Assembly: GCF_019429535.1 (NCBI RefSeq)
Contig: NZ_JAHXZM010000001.1
Span: 248,001-312,000, forward strand
Reading direction: 5' to 3'
Length of the DNA stretch: 64,000 bases
DNA from: Sphingomonas citricola
GTDB lineage: Bacteria > Pseudomonadota > Alphaproteobacteria > Sphingomonadales > Sphingomonadaceae
This document shows, piece by piece, positions 11,371-23,420 of this stretch (its first letter is position 1; each line of letters opens with the position of its first letter). The notes under the pieces are model-generated. The model did no database searches and was not told where the DNA came from. It worked only from the letters and a program-made list of their open reading frames with translations. The translations under genes and the position numbers were made by a program.

Positions 11371-12243
11371 TCACCGGGATCTGCGGCTCTCCGCATATAC
11401 CTGTGTACCATGACTGATGACCACGTCTTCCGGCGAGAGTTGCGCGACTGGGATATCGGCTTCCTGCTTTAACTGGTCGTATAATGGTGCGAAATCCGTT
11501 TCGACGGTAATTCGTAGCAACTCGTCGAAGCTTGGAACGACAAAATAATTTTGCTGGAAATCGTCGATTCGGTATTCAGTGCGCATCACACGCGCTAGGT
11601 CGAAGGCGATACGATTGGGACTCGCGTCTTCGAGCGCAAAGCGGCTTTCGGCTGCGGATGACACGATGCCTGAGCCATAGATACGCAACCCGTCATTTTC
11701 CTGGATCAGCCCAAATTCAACCGTGTACCAGTAGAGGCGTCCGAGGTACTTCAGCGCGTCCATGCTCAACGCCCGCTGCCCCCCCTTGCCATAGGCTTCA
11801 AGATAGTCGGCAAATACCGGGTCTGCGAGCATCGGGACATGACCGAAGACGTCGTGGAATACGTCGGGCTCTTGCAGATAGTCCAGCTGGTCGGGGCGAC
11901 GGATGAAGTTGCCAGCGACGAAGCGGCGATTAGCCATATGGTCGAAGAACACGTCATCCGGGACGAGGCCGGGCACGGCGACGACCTGCCAACCGGTGAG
12001 CTTCATCAAACGATCGGACAACTCCGCGAAGTCGGGGATCCCCGCCTTGTCCAAGCGCAAAACATCGAGGCCGCGGAGCCAGGCTTCGCTGGCACGCCCT
12101 GGTAGGAGCTTTGATTGGCGTTCGAACAACGTGTCCCAGGTCGCGTGTTCCTCCGCCGTGTAATCCGACCAGTTTTGCGCGATGGTCCAGTCGGCAGACG
12201 CGTCGGCGGGGGGAGCGGTGAGAACGTGCGTTTCCTCAGACAT
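11371..12243 (-). CDS. phhA: Phenylalanine 4-monooxygenase
   Basis: Iron- and pterin-dependent hydroxylase converting phenylalanine to tyrosine in the cytoplasm. It is 290 residues, the usual bacterial single-domain size. The iron ligands are His130 and His135 (FHDVFGH) and Glu176 (YWYTVEFGL). It is convergent with the Cas5d-like gene (38-base gap) and divergent from the broken DUF2459 gene, whose start is 22 bases away. No regulatory ACT domain is present. Confidence 0.96.
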   Translation of the reverse strand: MSEETHVLTAPPADASADWTIAQNWSDYTAEEHATWDTLFERQSKLLPGRASEAWLRGLDVLRLDKAGIPDFAELSDRLMKLTGWQVVAVPGLVPDDVFFDHMANRRFVAGNFIRRPDQLDYLQEPDVFHDVFGHVPMLADPVFADYLEAYGKGGQRALSMDALKYLGRLYWYTVEFGLIQENDGLRIYGSGIVSSAAESRFALEDASPNRIAFDLARVMRTEYRIDDFQQNYFVVPSFDELLRITVETDFAPLYDQLKQEADIPVAQLSPEDVVISHGTQVYAESRRSR

Positions 12244-12265
12244 GGGGGTGCTCTAGCATGCCGGC

Positions 12266-12919
12266 GTGCTTCGCCAAACCCGCCTGCCCCAAATCACCCT
12301 GGCCGTCGTTGCGGCGATGGTCGGTGCGTATCTTGTCGCTGGACTGCTCGGGGCGGCGTTGGTCATCAACGACGGGCGGCGCCCGCCGGCTGCCGGTATC
12401 GAGATCTGGGTAGAGGATAATGGCATTCACACCGATCTTGTCCTACCTTAGCGAACCGCTGCGGGAGATTTGAGTGGGCTGTTTTCTCGGCGAAAGATCC
12501 GGGATCCGCGATATGGCGACTACGATTACGTCGCGGTGGGGTGGGGCGAGCGACAATTCTTCGTCGAAACACCGACATGGTGGGATGTGCGACCCGGAAC
12601 GCTGATCGCGGCGGCGGTGGGGAGCGAAGACACGGTGCTGCATGTCGAGCATGTCGCACGGCCGGTGGTCGGCGAACGGGTGCGGAGCGTTACGCTGACC
12701 TCGGCGCAATATCGGCGGCTGGCGGCATTCGTGCAGGCGAGCGTGGCGGCGGGGGAGCCGGTCGCCGGTTACACTGATTACGATGCCTTCTACCCGGCGC
12801 ATGGGCGGTACGATGCGCTGCATACGTGCAACGAGTGGACCGGGCGGGCGCTGCGATATGCCGGGGTGCGAGTGGGGCGGTGGACGCCGTTCCCTGCCAC
12901 GGTGTCGTGGTGGCTGTGA
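12266..12919 (+). pseudogene. DUF2459 family protein interrupted by one in-frame TAG
   Basis: The first part (from GTG 12266) has a TM segment followed by GIEIWVEDNGIHTDLVLP, the conserved N-terminal block of DUF2459. A TAG at 12449-12451 follows. The same frame then continues RTAAGDLSGLF and the typical VAVGWGERQFFVETPTW and CNEWTGRALR blocks to a stop at 12919. Read through, it would be 217 residues, a normal length. A TTG at 12470 could start the second part alone, but that would lose the membrane anchor. The function of DUF2459 is unknown. Confidence 0.75.
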
Positions 12920-12935
12920 GAACGGCGGGGGTCGG

Positions 12936-13310
12936 TCAATTGGCGGCGCCGGTCTGATTGGCCAGTTCGCCGCGAGTGGCGGCGAGCGTCGGGGCGGGAC
13001 CGGTGGCGGGGCGGAGTGCCTCGCGCTCGCTCGCGGGGACCGCGGCGGTGGGGTCGGGGCGGAAGTCGACCGGCGCGCGATCGATTCCGGGTGTGGGGGC
13101 CGAAGGCCTGAGGTCGGGGGCGGGATGTTCGCCCCCCGAGGGGCGGCTGGCGAGCAATTTGTCGAACAGGCCGAAGCGGAGCGCACCGAACAGGCCGGCG
13201 GCGACGACACCGATCCCGGCGGCGACGGCGACGCCGCTCTTTCTCTTCACCGGCTTGTCGGCGGGCTTGCGGTTCGCGCTGCGGCGGGTTGCGGGGTTGT
13301 TCTGTGCCAT
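12936..13310 (-). CDS. Small hypothetical protein with one membrane segment
   Basis: 124 residues, family not recognised. The basic N-terminus (RRSANRKPADKPVKRKSG) is followed by one hydrophobic segment (VAVAAGIGVVAAGLFGALRFG), then a long Pro/Ala-rich tail likely to lie outside the cytoplasm. ATG at 13310 is chosen because longer reading would overlap yedK. It lies 7 bases downstream of yedK on the same strand, so is probably cotranscribed. Confidence 0.55.
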   Translation of the reverse strand: MAQNNPATRRSANRKPADKPVKRKSGVAVAAGIGVVAAGLFGALRFGLFDKLLASRPSGGEHPAPDLRPSAPTPGIDRAPVDFRPDPTAAVPASEREALRPATGPAPTLAATRGELANQTGAAN

Positions 13311-13317
13311 GCGCGGG

Positions 13318-13932
13318 TCAACCGCCGGGGGGAGCAGGCGTTCCGTCGACGCGGGTGGCGACGAGGGTACCGGGCGGCGCGGGGCGGCAGAGATCGCCGG
13401 ACGCGGCCGAACCGTCGAGCCAGCCGCGCCAGTCGGACCGGTCGAGCACCACCACCTGGCGATCGTGATAGGGGGCGATGTCGGCACCCGGGCGGGTCGT
13501 GAGCATGGCGAAGGCCTGACCGACCGCGGCGTCGTCGCGCCAGACCCCGGCGATACAGAACCAGGGTTCGCGGGCGTGGGTGAACAGCCACTTCGTCTTG
13601 CGTTTCTGCCCCGGATCGGTCGGGGCGGTGAATTCGTAGAAGCCGTCGACCGGGATCAGGCAGCGCCCGCGCGCGATGTTCCGCCCGTCGGAGCGGTAAT
13701 TGTAGACCGGGCGACCGTGCGTGCCCGGCCAGCTCCAGCGGCGCGTGACGAGTTCGGCCTCGCCAGGCGTATCGGCTGACGCGCGGACGATGACGGTCGG
13801 GTCGGTGATCCGGATCGAGGCGAGCGGGGCCATGTTGGGCAGCCCTTCGGGAAAGCGCAGCGGGATGCGCAGGTGATGGAAATCCTCGCGCAGGAGGCCG
13901 AGTTCGATGCGGCGGGCGGCTTCGTTGCACAT
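13318..13932 (-). CDS. yedK: SOS response-associated peptidase (YedK/HMCES family)
   Basis: SRAP-domain protein that forms a stable covalent link to abasic sites in single-stranded DNA, shielding them. It is 204 residues. Cys2 (MCN) is the active residue after Met removal; GRCLIPVDGFYEF and PYHDRQVVVL carry the conserved Glu and His. No GTTC-N7-GTTC box is seen upstream. Intact despite sitting among damaged genes. Confidence 0.92.
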   Translation of the reverse strand: MCNEAARRIELGLLREDFHHLRIPLRFPEGLPNMAPLASIRITDPTVIVRASADTPGEAELVTRRWSWPGTHGRPVYNYRSDGRNIARGRCLIPVDGFYEFTAPTDPGQKRKTKWLFTHAREPWFCIAGVWRDDAAVGQAFAMLTTRPGADIAPYHDRQVVVLDRSDWRGWLDGSAASGDLCRPAPPGTLVATRVDGTPAPPGG

Positions 13933-14292
13933 GGCGTGACGCTACGGCCGGGGCAGGCGAAAGGCGAGCGTCGTCCATGCACGCACCGGGCGGAGCGATG
14001 GGATCGGCGGAGCCGGAGGCGGCATCGGGGATGGCCCTGCCGGCGGGGTCGGTGGGGCGGGTGAGCCCGGTGGCATGTCGGACGTCGGTGAGGGCGTCGG
14101 TTGCTGCGCATGGCGGGGCGGGCCCGCGGCGTCGAGCGTCGGGGGTTCTGGCGGGGGTGTCGGGTCGGTCGTCGGGGGGTGACGGGCGGGTGGTGTGTTC
14201 GCGGTTCCGGTCGGGCGTGTCGGGGGTGGGCGGGTTCGGGTCGGTCGGGGGGTGGGGGTCGTCGGTCGGGTCTTCGCCCTCTTGCTCGTCGT

Positions 14293-15471
14293 CTAGGGGT
14301 GCGCGGGCGGCGTCGGCGAACCATTGGTCGCGCTGGCGGGCTTCGGTGACGTAGCGGACCGCGGCGTGGAGGCGGGCGGGGCGTTCGACCTGCTCGGTTT
14401 CGGCGGGGGTGAGGCTGCGCTGATAGTCGCGGTCGCCCCAGTCGCCGTCCTCGGTTCCGTCGAAATCGTCGGGCGGGGGGAAGCGGGTCCGCCACGCCTC
14501 GACATGGTCGCACCACCAGACGGGGTCGGCGCGGTCGGCGGGACCGACGAAGGGCGACAGATGCTCGCGAAGTTGAGAAAGTTGAGGTTCTCGCGCGCAC
14601 GCGGGCGCAGGCGCGGGAGCGGCGGGAGGGGGTGCGAGCGCGAGGAGGCCGGCGGCCTCGGCACGGGCCCATTGGTCGGCGCTCCAGTGCGCGCGCGCGG
14701 CGGGGTCGAGATCGGCGACGTCGACCTCGGCGGCGAGCCCGGCACCGCCCGACACGTAGCGGTCGGCGCGCGCGAGCGTGGCGAGGGGGCGAGATCGCGC
14801 GCGAGGTCGGCGGGGCCGGGGGCGGGGCTGCTGGGCGCGGATACGGGCGCGAGACGCGGGGCGAGGAACAGCCCGGCGCGCGCGGGCGACGCGCCCTGGT
14901 CGATCAGATCAAGAAAGGCGTCGAACTCGCCCGCGACCACGCGCGCGGCGGTGCCGTGCGCGCTGTCGCTGGCGGCATCGGAGAAGCGGTCGAGCCGGTG
15001 GAGCATGTGCTGCGCCAAGCGGTTGTCGTGGCGGAAGCGGGTGACGACCGAGCCGTCGGGGCGGGTGATCACCTCCTCCTGCCCCTCGAGCGCGCGGGTG
15101 AGGAGCGTGTCGGCGAGCTGATCGCGTGCGAGCAGCCGCGCGCCGTCCCAGGCGAGCGCGAAGGCGGCCCCGCCCGCGCGGCGGCGGAAGGCATAGGCCG
15201 CGCTGGCGGTCATCCCGGCGCGGCGACACGCCTGATCGACGGTATCGCCGCCCGCGATCGCCTCGACAAAGGTACGCTGACGCTCGGGCGTCCAGCCGTC
15301 GTGGCGGCTGGGCGGGTGGTGGCGCGGCGGGGCGTGGGTTGATGCGGTGGGGGTGGATGCGGTGTGGGTGGAGGGGGACTGCGCGGAGGCGTGCGGATCA
15401 GCGGGCGCGTGATCGGCGGGCGTGGGGAGCGCGGGGGCGGGGAGCGCGGGGGCGGGCGGGTGCGCGGTCAT
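14293..15471 (-). pseudogene. HTH-containing hypothetical protein, frameshifted
   Basis: The N-terminal half has a low-complexity leader and a helix-turn-helix-like block (TPERQRTFVEAIAGGD, then VDQACRRAGMTASAAYAFRRRAG), like small-terminase/transposase-type HTH families common in sphingomonads. Around 14785-14789 (a G5 run on +) the natural reading moves to another frame, which continues LATLARADRYV, ADLDPAARAHWSADQWARAE and REPQLSQLREHLSP. One extra base in the run would restore it. The downstream frame has no stop until 13247, under yedK, so the true 3' end is unclear. ATG at 15471 overlaps the stop of the upstream gene (ATGA). Confidence 0.55.
14570..14597. repeat. CTCAACTT repeat element (copy 2)
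   Basis: AAGTTGAG (14570-14577) and AAGTTGAG (14579-14586), then GTTCTCGCGCG. It is the reverse complement of 6597-6624 with one mismatch. Unlike copy 1 it lies inside a coding region, where the recovered frame reads EPQLSQL. Confidence 0.6.
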
Positions 15472-15662
15472 CGACGGCAGATCCCGGTGCGGCGGAACAG
15501 CGCCTCCATCGCGGTCGCGGCGGCGATTTCATCGGGGGAGAGGCGCGTGGTGGCGATGCGGCCGGCATCGACGTGTGCCTCCCATTCGCGCCACGGCTGG
15601 ACGTGGCGTTCGGGTGCCTGTTCGATCGGGTGGACGACGTAGGTGAAGGGTGGCGTCTGCAT
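15468..15662 (-). CDS. Small conserved hypothetical protein
   Basis: 64 residues, not a recognised domain family. It begins MQTPPFTYVVHPIEQAPE and ends with a helix (DEIAAATAMEALFRRTG). Its stop overlaps the start of the next leftward gene by 4 bases (ATGA, 15468-15471), which argues for a real two-gene operon with the HTH-containing protein. Confidence 0.6.
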   Translation of the reverse strand: MQTPPFTYVVHPIEQAPERHVQPWREWEAHVDAGRIATTRLSPDEIAAATAMEALFRRTGICRR

Positions 15663-15972
15663 GGCGCGATGGTCCCGTTGATTGAGGGACCGGGGAAGTA
15701 GGCAGAAAGGGCGGATGTAGGACAGGCCGGCGCCGCAAGGCGATAGCGAAGCTACCGACGAGCGCCCCAGCGCCGGCCCGGCCAGCGGCGCCAGCAGCGC
15801 CGACTGACGACGCGGCTTTGCCGCGGCGGGGCTGGTTGTTTCTGCCCTCTTGCAACGTCGCCGTCAGCGCTACGCCCGAAGGCGCGGCTTCGCCGCGGCA
15901 GCACTTGACGCCGCGTTATGCAGGTACAAGCAACCCAGAGCAGGGGGCGCATCATTTCGATGAGGAAGGCCA
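15663..15972. other. Gene-free stretch with hairpins
   Basis: 310 bases between a leftward operon and the rightward BrnA gene. It holds GGTCCC(N9)GGGACC at 15671-15691, just upstream of the leftward start and possibly an operator. Two GCGGCTTYGCCGC-type palindromes lie near 15812-15826 and 15882-15896. No ORF with coding character is seen; in particular there is no BrnT toxin. Confidence 0.4.
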
Positions 15973-16272
15973 ATGAGCGGGGACAAGCACGATTTCGCGA
16001 CCGGCTCGCCTGACCCGGCGGACGATCTGCCGGAGTGGACCGACGAGATGCTGGACACCGCCGAGTTCTCGATCGGTGGCAAGGTGATTAGGCCAGCGAC
16101 GGGCTACATCGGGCCGAACGGGGTGGTGCGCGGACGCCGGCCGCTGCGCGGGCGCGCGAAGGAATAGGTGGTGTTGCGGCTCAACCCGGACGTGATCGAG
16201 CGATTTCGCGAGGGCGGGCCGGGTTGGCAGCAGCGGATGAACGAAGCGCTGCGGAAGGCGGTGGGGTTGTAG
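15973..16272 (+). pseudogene. BrnA-family antitoxin interrupted by one in-frame TAG
   Basis: BrnA antitoxins neutralise the RNase BrnT and repress their own operon through a ribbon-helix-helix. The first 64 codons (DFATGSPDPADDLPEWT) match the family N-terminus and end at TAG 16165-16167. The same frame resumes with LRLNPDVIERFREGGPG and WQQRMNEALRKAVGL, the DNA-binding C-terminus, stopping at 16272. GAGGAAGG lies just before ATG 15973. The motif expected is KEQ, so CAG to TAG explains the lesion. No brnT lies next to it. Confidence 0.75.
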
Positions 16273-16347
16273 GCATTTGTAGCGCTCTTGACGTAGACTT
16301 GTTATCTGACCCAATTGATACGCAAGAAAAGACGGGGACGACGTACA

Positions 16348-17919
16348 ATGGCCGATCCACTAACTATTCGCCGCCTTGTGGATCGCATCACCAGCGGTGA
16401 CATTCGCATCCCGGCTTTTCAAAGAGACTTTGTCTGGGAAAATGAGCAAGTCGCTTTCTTGCTTGACAGTATTTATAAAAGCTTTCCGATTGGCACGGTC
16501 ATCCTTTGGAAGACCGACGCGCGTTTGACCTCCGAAAAAGACCTCGGCGCCTTTAAACTGCCTGAACCGGGGAAGGACTATCCAGTTAATTATGTGCTTG
16601 ATGGTCAACAGAGACTTACAAGTCTATTTAGCACTTTCCAAACAGAGTTACAGCCGCAAAGTGATGACTGGATAGACATATATTTTGACCTAAGCGCATC
16701 TGATAACGTCCAAGAGTCAAGTTTTCATGCCTTGCAGCCGGAGGAAGTGGACAATAGTCGTCATTTCCCTGTCAAAACTTTGTTTGATACAGTTGAATAC
16801 CGTCGTGCTACTAAGGACCTTGATGAAGATACGCTGAGGCGTGTCGATGACATGCAGGCTCGCTTCAAAGAGTACCTGATCCCAAATGAAACTTTCGAGT
16901 CAAGTGACCGTAATAAGGTTGCTATTGTCTTTGAGCGTATTAATAGAGCAGGAACTCAGCTTGACGTTTTTGAGTTACTTTCCGCGTGGAGTTGGTCTGA
17001 GGACTTTGATCTTGTTCAGAAATTCTCTGAGCTTCAGGAAAAGATTGCGACGCACGGCTTCGACGGTCTGGTTGACGATAAAGATTTACAACTAAGAATC
17101 TGTGCTGGTGTGATCACCGGGGAAACATCTCCTGACAAAATTCTAGACTTACAAGGCGAAGATATTCGAAATCAATTCGTCAAGATCGAAAATGGTATCT
17201 TAGGAGCTATCGACTTCCTTAGTAGGGAGGTAGGTGTCGCGCATTTCAGGATGCTACCTTTTCCTGGTATTCTGGTTCCATTAAGCTGCTTTTTTGCAAC
17301 AACAAAGGCTGATGGTGTCAATTACACGACAAATCAGAAGCGTGATCTTCTGCGATGGTTCTGGCGATCTGTATTTAGTCGCCGCTTCTCGTCGGATGTA
17401 AATGAACGGCAGGCGACAGACATCACCGAGATGAATCGCTTGCGTGATAATCCTAATTATCAAATGAAGTTGCCGCGTGCCGAAGTAAAAATCGACTTTG
17501 AAAAGGGTAATTTTGCAGCAGGCAATGCAAACTCTAAAAGCTTGGTTTTACTTCTAACTAGTCGTGGGCCACATTCGTTTTGAAGTGGCGCTAAAATCGA
17601 TCCGGGCAAAGTGCTAAAGCAAGGTAGTAAGCACGAGTTCCATCACATCTTTCCACAAGCCTTCCTAAGCAAGGCCGGATTTGACCGTAGACAAATAAAC
17701 GTACTTTCCAATATATGTTTTCTTACTCGATCCGACAACAATTCAATAAAAGACAAAGGCCCAGCGGAATATCTAGCTAAAGTTGGGGATAAGCATAAGG
17801 AAGAGTATTTATCGCAGGCGCTTTGTCCCTTGAATGTTGACAAGTTAGCTTATGAAGAATTTATAAAAGAGCGGTCCATAATGTTGGATGTTGCTGCGCA
17901 TGAATTGATGGACGGATAG
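16348..17919 (+). pseudogene. DUF262/HNH (GmrSD-like) protein interrupted by one in-frame TGA
   Basis: DUF262 proteins occur in type IV restriction and other phage-defence loci. The ParB-like N-terminal domain is clear: IPAFQRDFVW (21-30) and LDGQQRLTSL (84-93). A C-terminal HNH-like block reads HEFHHIFPQAFL. TGA at 17581-17583 splits them, but the same frame continues SGAKIDPGKVLKQ, so one base change (probably TGG to TGA) broke a gene of about 523 codons. ATG 16348 is preferred over TTG 16315. GC is strikingly low (about 42% by eye), marking acquired DNA. Its TAG directly abuts the uvrA stop at 17920. Confidence 0.8.
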
Positions 17920-20832
<2,913 letters not shown>

Positions 20833-20839
20833 GTGGGCC

Positions 20840-20854
20840 GTTCTACCTTCGTTC
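20840..20854 (-). promoter_or_regulatory. LexA (SOS) box of uvrA
   Basis: GTTC(TACCTTC)GTTC is a perfect match to the alphaproteobacterial LexA consensus GTTC-N7-GTTC. It lies 8 bases from the uvrA ATG, so LexA would overlap the transcription start. Seen directly; SOS control is inferred. Confidence 0.85.
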
Positions 20855-20982
20855 CGCGGCGGATGCCAGTCGGAGGTATGTAGGAACGCGGCAAGGGGCT
20901 TTCGAGGTTCGTGGGTGTGGCGCGCGCGCGAATAGGGGTTGTCGGTACAGAGCCCGGCATCCATGCTGCGGGAAGCGGGGGG

Positions 20983-22026
20983 ATGACGATGCGTTCGATG
21001 CGTGAATGGCGGCTCGCGGGCGCGGTGCTGATCGGGACGATCGCGGCAGCGTCGGCTGACGCGCGCGATCTCGCGGTGCCGGCCAACAAGGGGTGGCAGC
21101 ACGCCCAAACCGGGATCATCCTGATGCCGACGCTGGCGGGATCGTCGCGTACCGCGCTCAGCGATGCGACCGACGGTGAATTCGACGTGACCGCGCAATA
21201 TGAGGCGGCGGACAAGAGCGTTATCACGACCCTGTTCCTGTTCCACCCGGCGGCCGGCGACGTCGCATTGTGGTTCGACCGCGCGCGCGCCGCGCTCGAG
21301 GCAAACAAGGTGATCCGCGATATGGCGCCCACGAGCGCAACGCCGGTGGCGTTCGCCGCACCCGGCGCAGGCGCGACCTCCGCTCTGAAACAGGTGTATG
21401 CGAGCGCCGGCGGTCAGTTTCGCAGCACGGCACTGGCGGTGGTGCCGGTCGGCGACTGGCTGATCGCGCTGCGAATGACCGCGCCGGCGTTGAGTGCAGC
21501 ACAACTCGACGAGCGGATGGGACAGGTGATCGCGGGCGTGCGTTGGCCGCGCGCAGGGACGTCGGCGGCACGCACGGCGGTGCCGGTGGCGGCATGTGCA
21601 GCGCCACTCGCCTATGCCAAGGCCAAGATGGTGAAGCCGGATCTGGGCGACGTGCTGATCGGTCTCAGTCTGGTCAGCCAAGCGGCAGCCAAGACGGCGA
21701 AACCATCGACGCCGGTGACCTGGTGTCGCGACGGGGGAAGCGAACAAGGCTACAGCGTCTATCGCGCGGATCAGGGCACGGACGGTTACACGATGGCGCT
21801 GGGCGACGCCGGGCGCGTGGTGAGCGTGGCGCCGTCGCTGATGGGACAGGTCAACAAGACGGGCACGTATTCGGTGACGCTGCGGGACGTGGACGGTAGC
21901 GCGTCGACCTTGCCGTCGTTCAACAAGATGCCCGCGCCGGCTCAGGTGTGGTCGGCCGTGTCGAGCGGAAAAGTCGCGGGGCGGGTGCAGGGCAAGGAAG
22001 TGACGCTGGACGCCAGCGGATCGTAG
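20983..22026 (+). CDS. Exported hypothetical protein
   Basis: 347 residues, family not recognised. A signal peptide ([21 protein letters not shown]) is followed by a mature part with no clear domain; two Cys (in ACAAP and TWCRDG) may pair. It could start at 20983, 20989 or 20998; the G-run before these suits the later ATGs. It is divergent from uvrA across about 150 bases that include the LexA box, but nothing shows it is SOS-controlled. Confidence 0.6.
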   Translation: MTMRSMREWRLAGAVLIGTIAAASADARDLAVPANKGWQHAQTGIILMPTLAGSSRTALSDATDGEFDVTAQYEAADKSVITTLFLFHPAAGDVALWFDRARAALEANKVIRDMAPTSATPVAFAAPGAGATSALKQVYASAGGQFRSTALAVVPVGDWLIALRMTAPALSAAQLDERMGQVIAGVRWPRAGTSAARTAVPVAACAAPLAYAKAKMVKPDLGDVLIGLSLVSQAAAKTAKPSTPVTWCRDGGSEQGYSVYRADQGTDGYTMALGDAGRVVSVAPSLMGQVNKTGTYSVTLRDVDGSASTLPSFNKMPAPAQVWSAVSSGKVAGRVQGKEVTLDASGS

Positions 22027-22115
22027 CACGGTGCTGGTGCGGGGTTGGTGGCACGAAACCGAGGGGAGCGCCGCGCCTGCTCGCGCGTTGAGGCGGGCAA
22101 GGAGTGCGAGTGACC

Positions 22116-22295
22116 ATGAGCGACCTGCCCCCGCGCGGCAATCCCGACCCGAAGAGCCGCGCGCGTTTCCTGACGGTGGTGCTGATCGTGCTGGCGTTGA
22201 TCGTGGTGATCTTCGTCGGCACCAACATCAACCACGTGAAGACCGAGGGCGACCGCCCGATGGGCGAGGACCGGCCCAGCCCGACGCAGCGGTGA
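22116..22295 (+). CDS. Small single-pass membrane protein
   Basis: 59 residues: [17 protein letters not shown], then one hydrophobic segment ([18 protein letters not shown]) and a short polar tail. AAGGAG at 22099-22104 supports ATG 22116 (or GTG 22110 in frame). Function unknown. Confidence 0.65.
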   Translation: MSDLPPRGNPDPKSRARFLTVVLIVLALIVVIFVGTNINHVKTEGDRPMGEDRPSPTQR

Positions 22296-22366
22296 GGCCG
22301 CGGCGGGGGGAGCGGTGCCATGACATTTCGAGCGTCGTGATCGGCGTTCGAGTGCAGCACCCTCGC

Positions 22367-22397
22367 TTGACAGGGGCAGGGACCGCCACCGTATCCT
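22367..22397 (+). promoter_or_regulatory. Possible promoter of the GST gene
   Basis: TTGACA (22367-22372) is followed after 19 bases by TATCCT (22392-22397). The spacing is longer than the ideal 17, so this is a weak call. It is the best sigma-70-like site in the 134-base gap upstream of the GST start. Confidence 0.35.
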
Positions 22398-22429
22398 GAC
22401 GGCGCTTTTGCGCTGCGCGGGGTGATGCG

Positions 22430-23089
22430 ATGAACCCAACAATCACCGCTTTCGAGGATTCGCCCGACGAAGGCCGCGGGCAGGCTCGCGACATGCGCGT
22501 GCGATGGGCCCTGGAGGAAGTCGGCCAACCATATCGGGTGCGGCTGGTGTCGTTCAGCGACATGAAGCAACCGCGCCACCTCGCACTCAACCCTTTCGGG
22601 CAGATACCCACATTCGAGGACGGGGATCTGACACTGTTCGAGTCCGGCGCGATCATCCTCCATATCGCCTCCACCTCGACCGGTCTGTTGCCGGACGATC
22701 CGGTGCCCCGCGCACGCGCCGTCATGTGGATGCTCGCCGCGCTCAACACGGTCGAACCGCCGATCGTTGAGCGGGAACAGGTCGGATATTGGGAAGGCGA
22801 CAAGCCTTGGTACGACGAGCGGCTTCTGCTCCTGAACGATCGCGTCCGTAGGCGGCTCGCCCCGCTGGCACGCTGTCTGGGCGATGCGGCGTGGCTGGAA
22901 GGCACGTTCACGGCCGGTGACCTGATGATGGTACTCGTCCTCCGCCGTCTGAGCGGGACGAACCTTTTGGAGGAATTCCCGAACCTCTGCTCGTATGTCG
23001 CCCGTGCCGAAGCACGTCCGGCGTATCAGCGTGCGTTCGAGGATCAGCGAGCGGTCTTCACCGACCGACATCGATTGATCAGGCCGTGA
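22430..23089 (+). CDS. Glutathione S-transferase family protein
   Basis: Cytoplasmic GST-fold protein, 219 residues. The N-terminal thioredoxin-like domain has RVRWALEEVGQPY, NPFGQIPTFEDGDLTLFESGAI (the cis-Pro and Glu-Ser glutathione site); the C-terminal part is the all-helical GST domain. Substrate cannot be told from sequence. A C-terminal EDQRAVF tail resembles sphingomonad GSTs. Confidence 0.88.
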   Translation: MNPTITAFEDSPDEGRGQARDMRVRWALEEVGQPYRVRLVSFSDMKQPRHLALNPFGQIPTFEDGDLTLFESGAIILHIASTSTGLLPDDPVPRARAVMWMLAALNTVEPPIVEREQVGYWEGDKPWYDERLLLLNDRVRRRLAPLARCLGDAAWLEGTFTAGDLMMVLVLRRLSGTNLLEEFPNLCSYVARAEARPAYQRAFEDQRAVFTDRHRLIRP

Positions 23090-23420
23090 TCAGCGTCGTG
23101 ATGACGGCCGCTGACGACCGCAGCGCCGACCAGACGGCCGTGGCGTATCGGTCAGGGCCGAGCGGCACGAGCGGCGCCGATACGAGGCCTTTACTCAGGC
23201 TTTCGATCAGAAACCTTTTCGGTCAGCCAGAGGTGGATGAGTTGCACCGCGACACATGACGTCGGTGCTGAAGTGCGATGCCTCGACATGGTGTCGGGGC
23301 CGGCGAACCCGAAGTGCTGCCTGCGCGAGGATTGACCGTACCACACGCGTGATTGCAGGTGGGGGTGGTCGCGTGGGCGGGCGGGGCGTGGCATGGGCGG
23401 GGTTCACCGGAGCTTCGTGC
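23090..23420. other. Gene-free stretch upstream of the symporter gene
   Basis: About 330 bases. Open frames extend into it from the symporter, but without coding character or a good RBS. No repeat, RNA gene or clear promoter was found. TTGACC at 23332-23337 is a possible -35 element. Confidence 0.35.

Noticed and set aside
13247..14755. 502-codon minus-strand frame covering yedK and the frameshifted gene
   Set aside because: Only its first part is protein-like; the rest is an alternative frame over the intact yedK gene.
15663..15972. BrnT toxin gene upstream of brnA
   Set aside because: No frame in this gap encodes BrnT-like sequence.
17581..17583. Selenocysteine at the DUF262 TGA
   Set aside because: The position is not catalytic in the family, and no SECIS-like hairpin is obvious directly after the codon.
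12266..17919. Amber/opal suppression or recoding as explanation for the in-frame stops
   Set aside because: Neighbouring genes use TAG and TGA as normal terminal stops (TAG at 16270-16272 and 17917-17919), and both TAG and TGA are involved, so a general reassignment is not supported.
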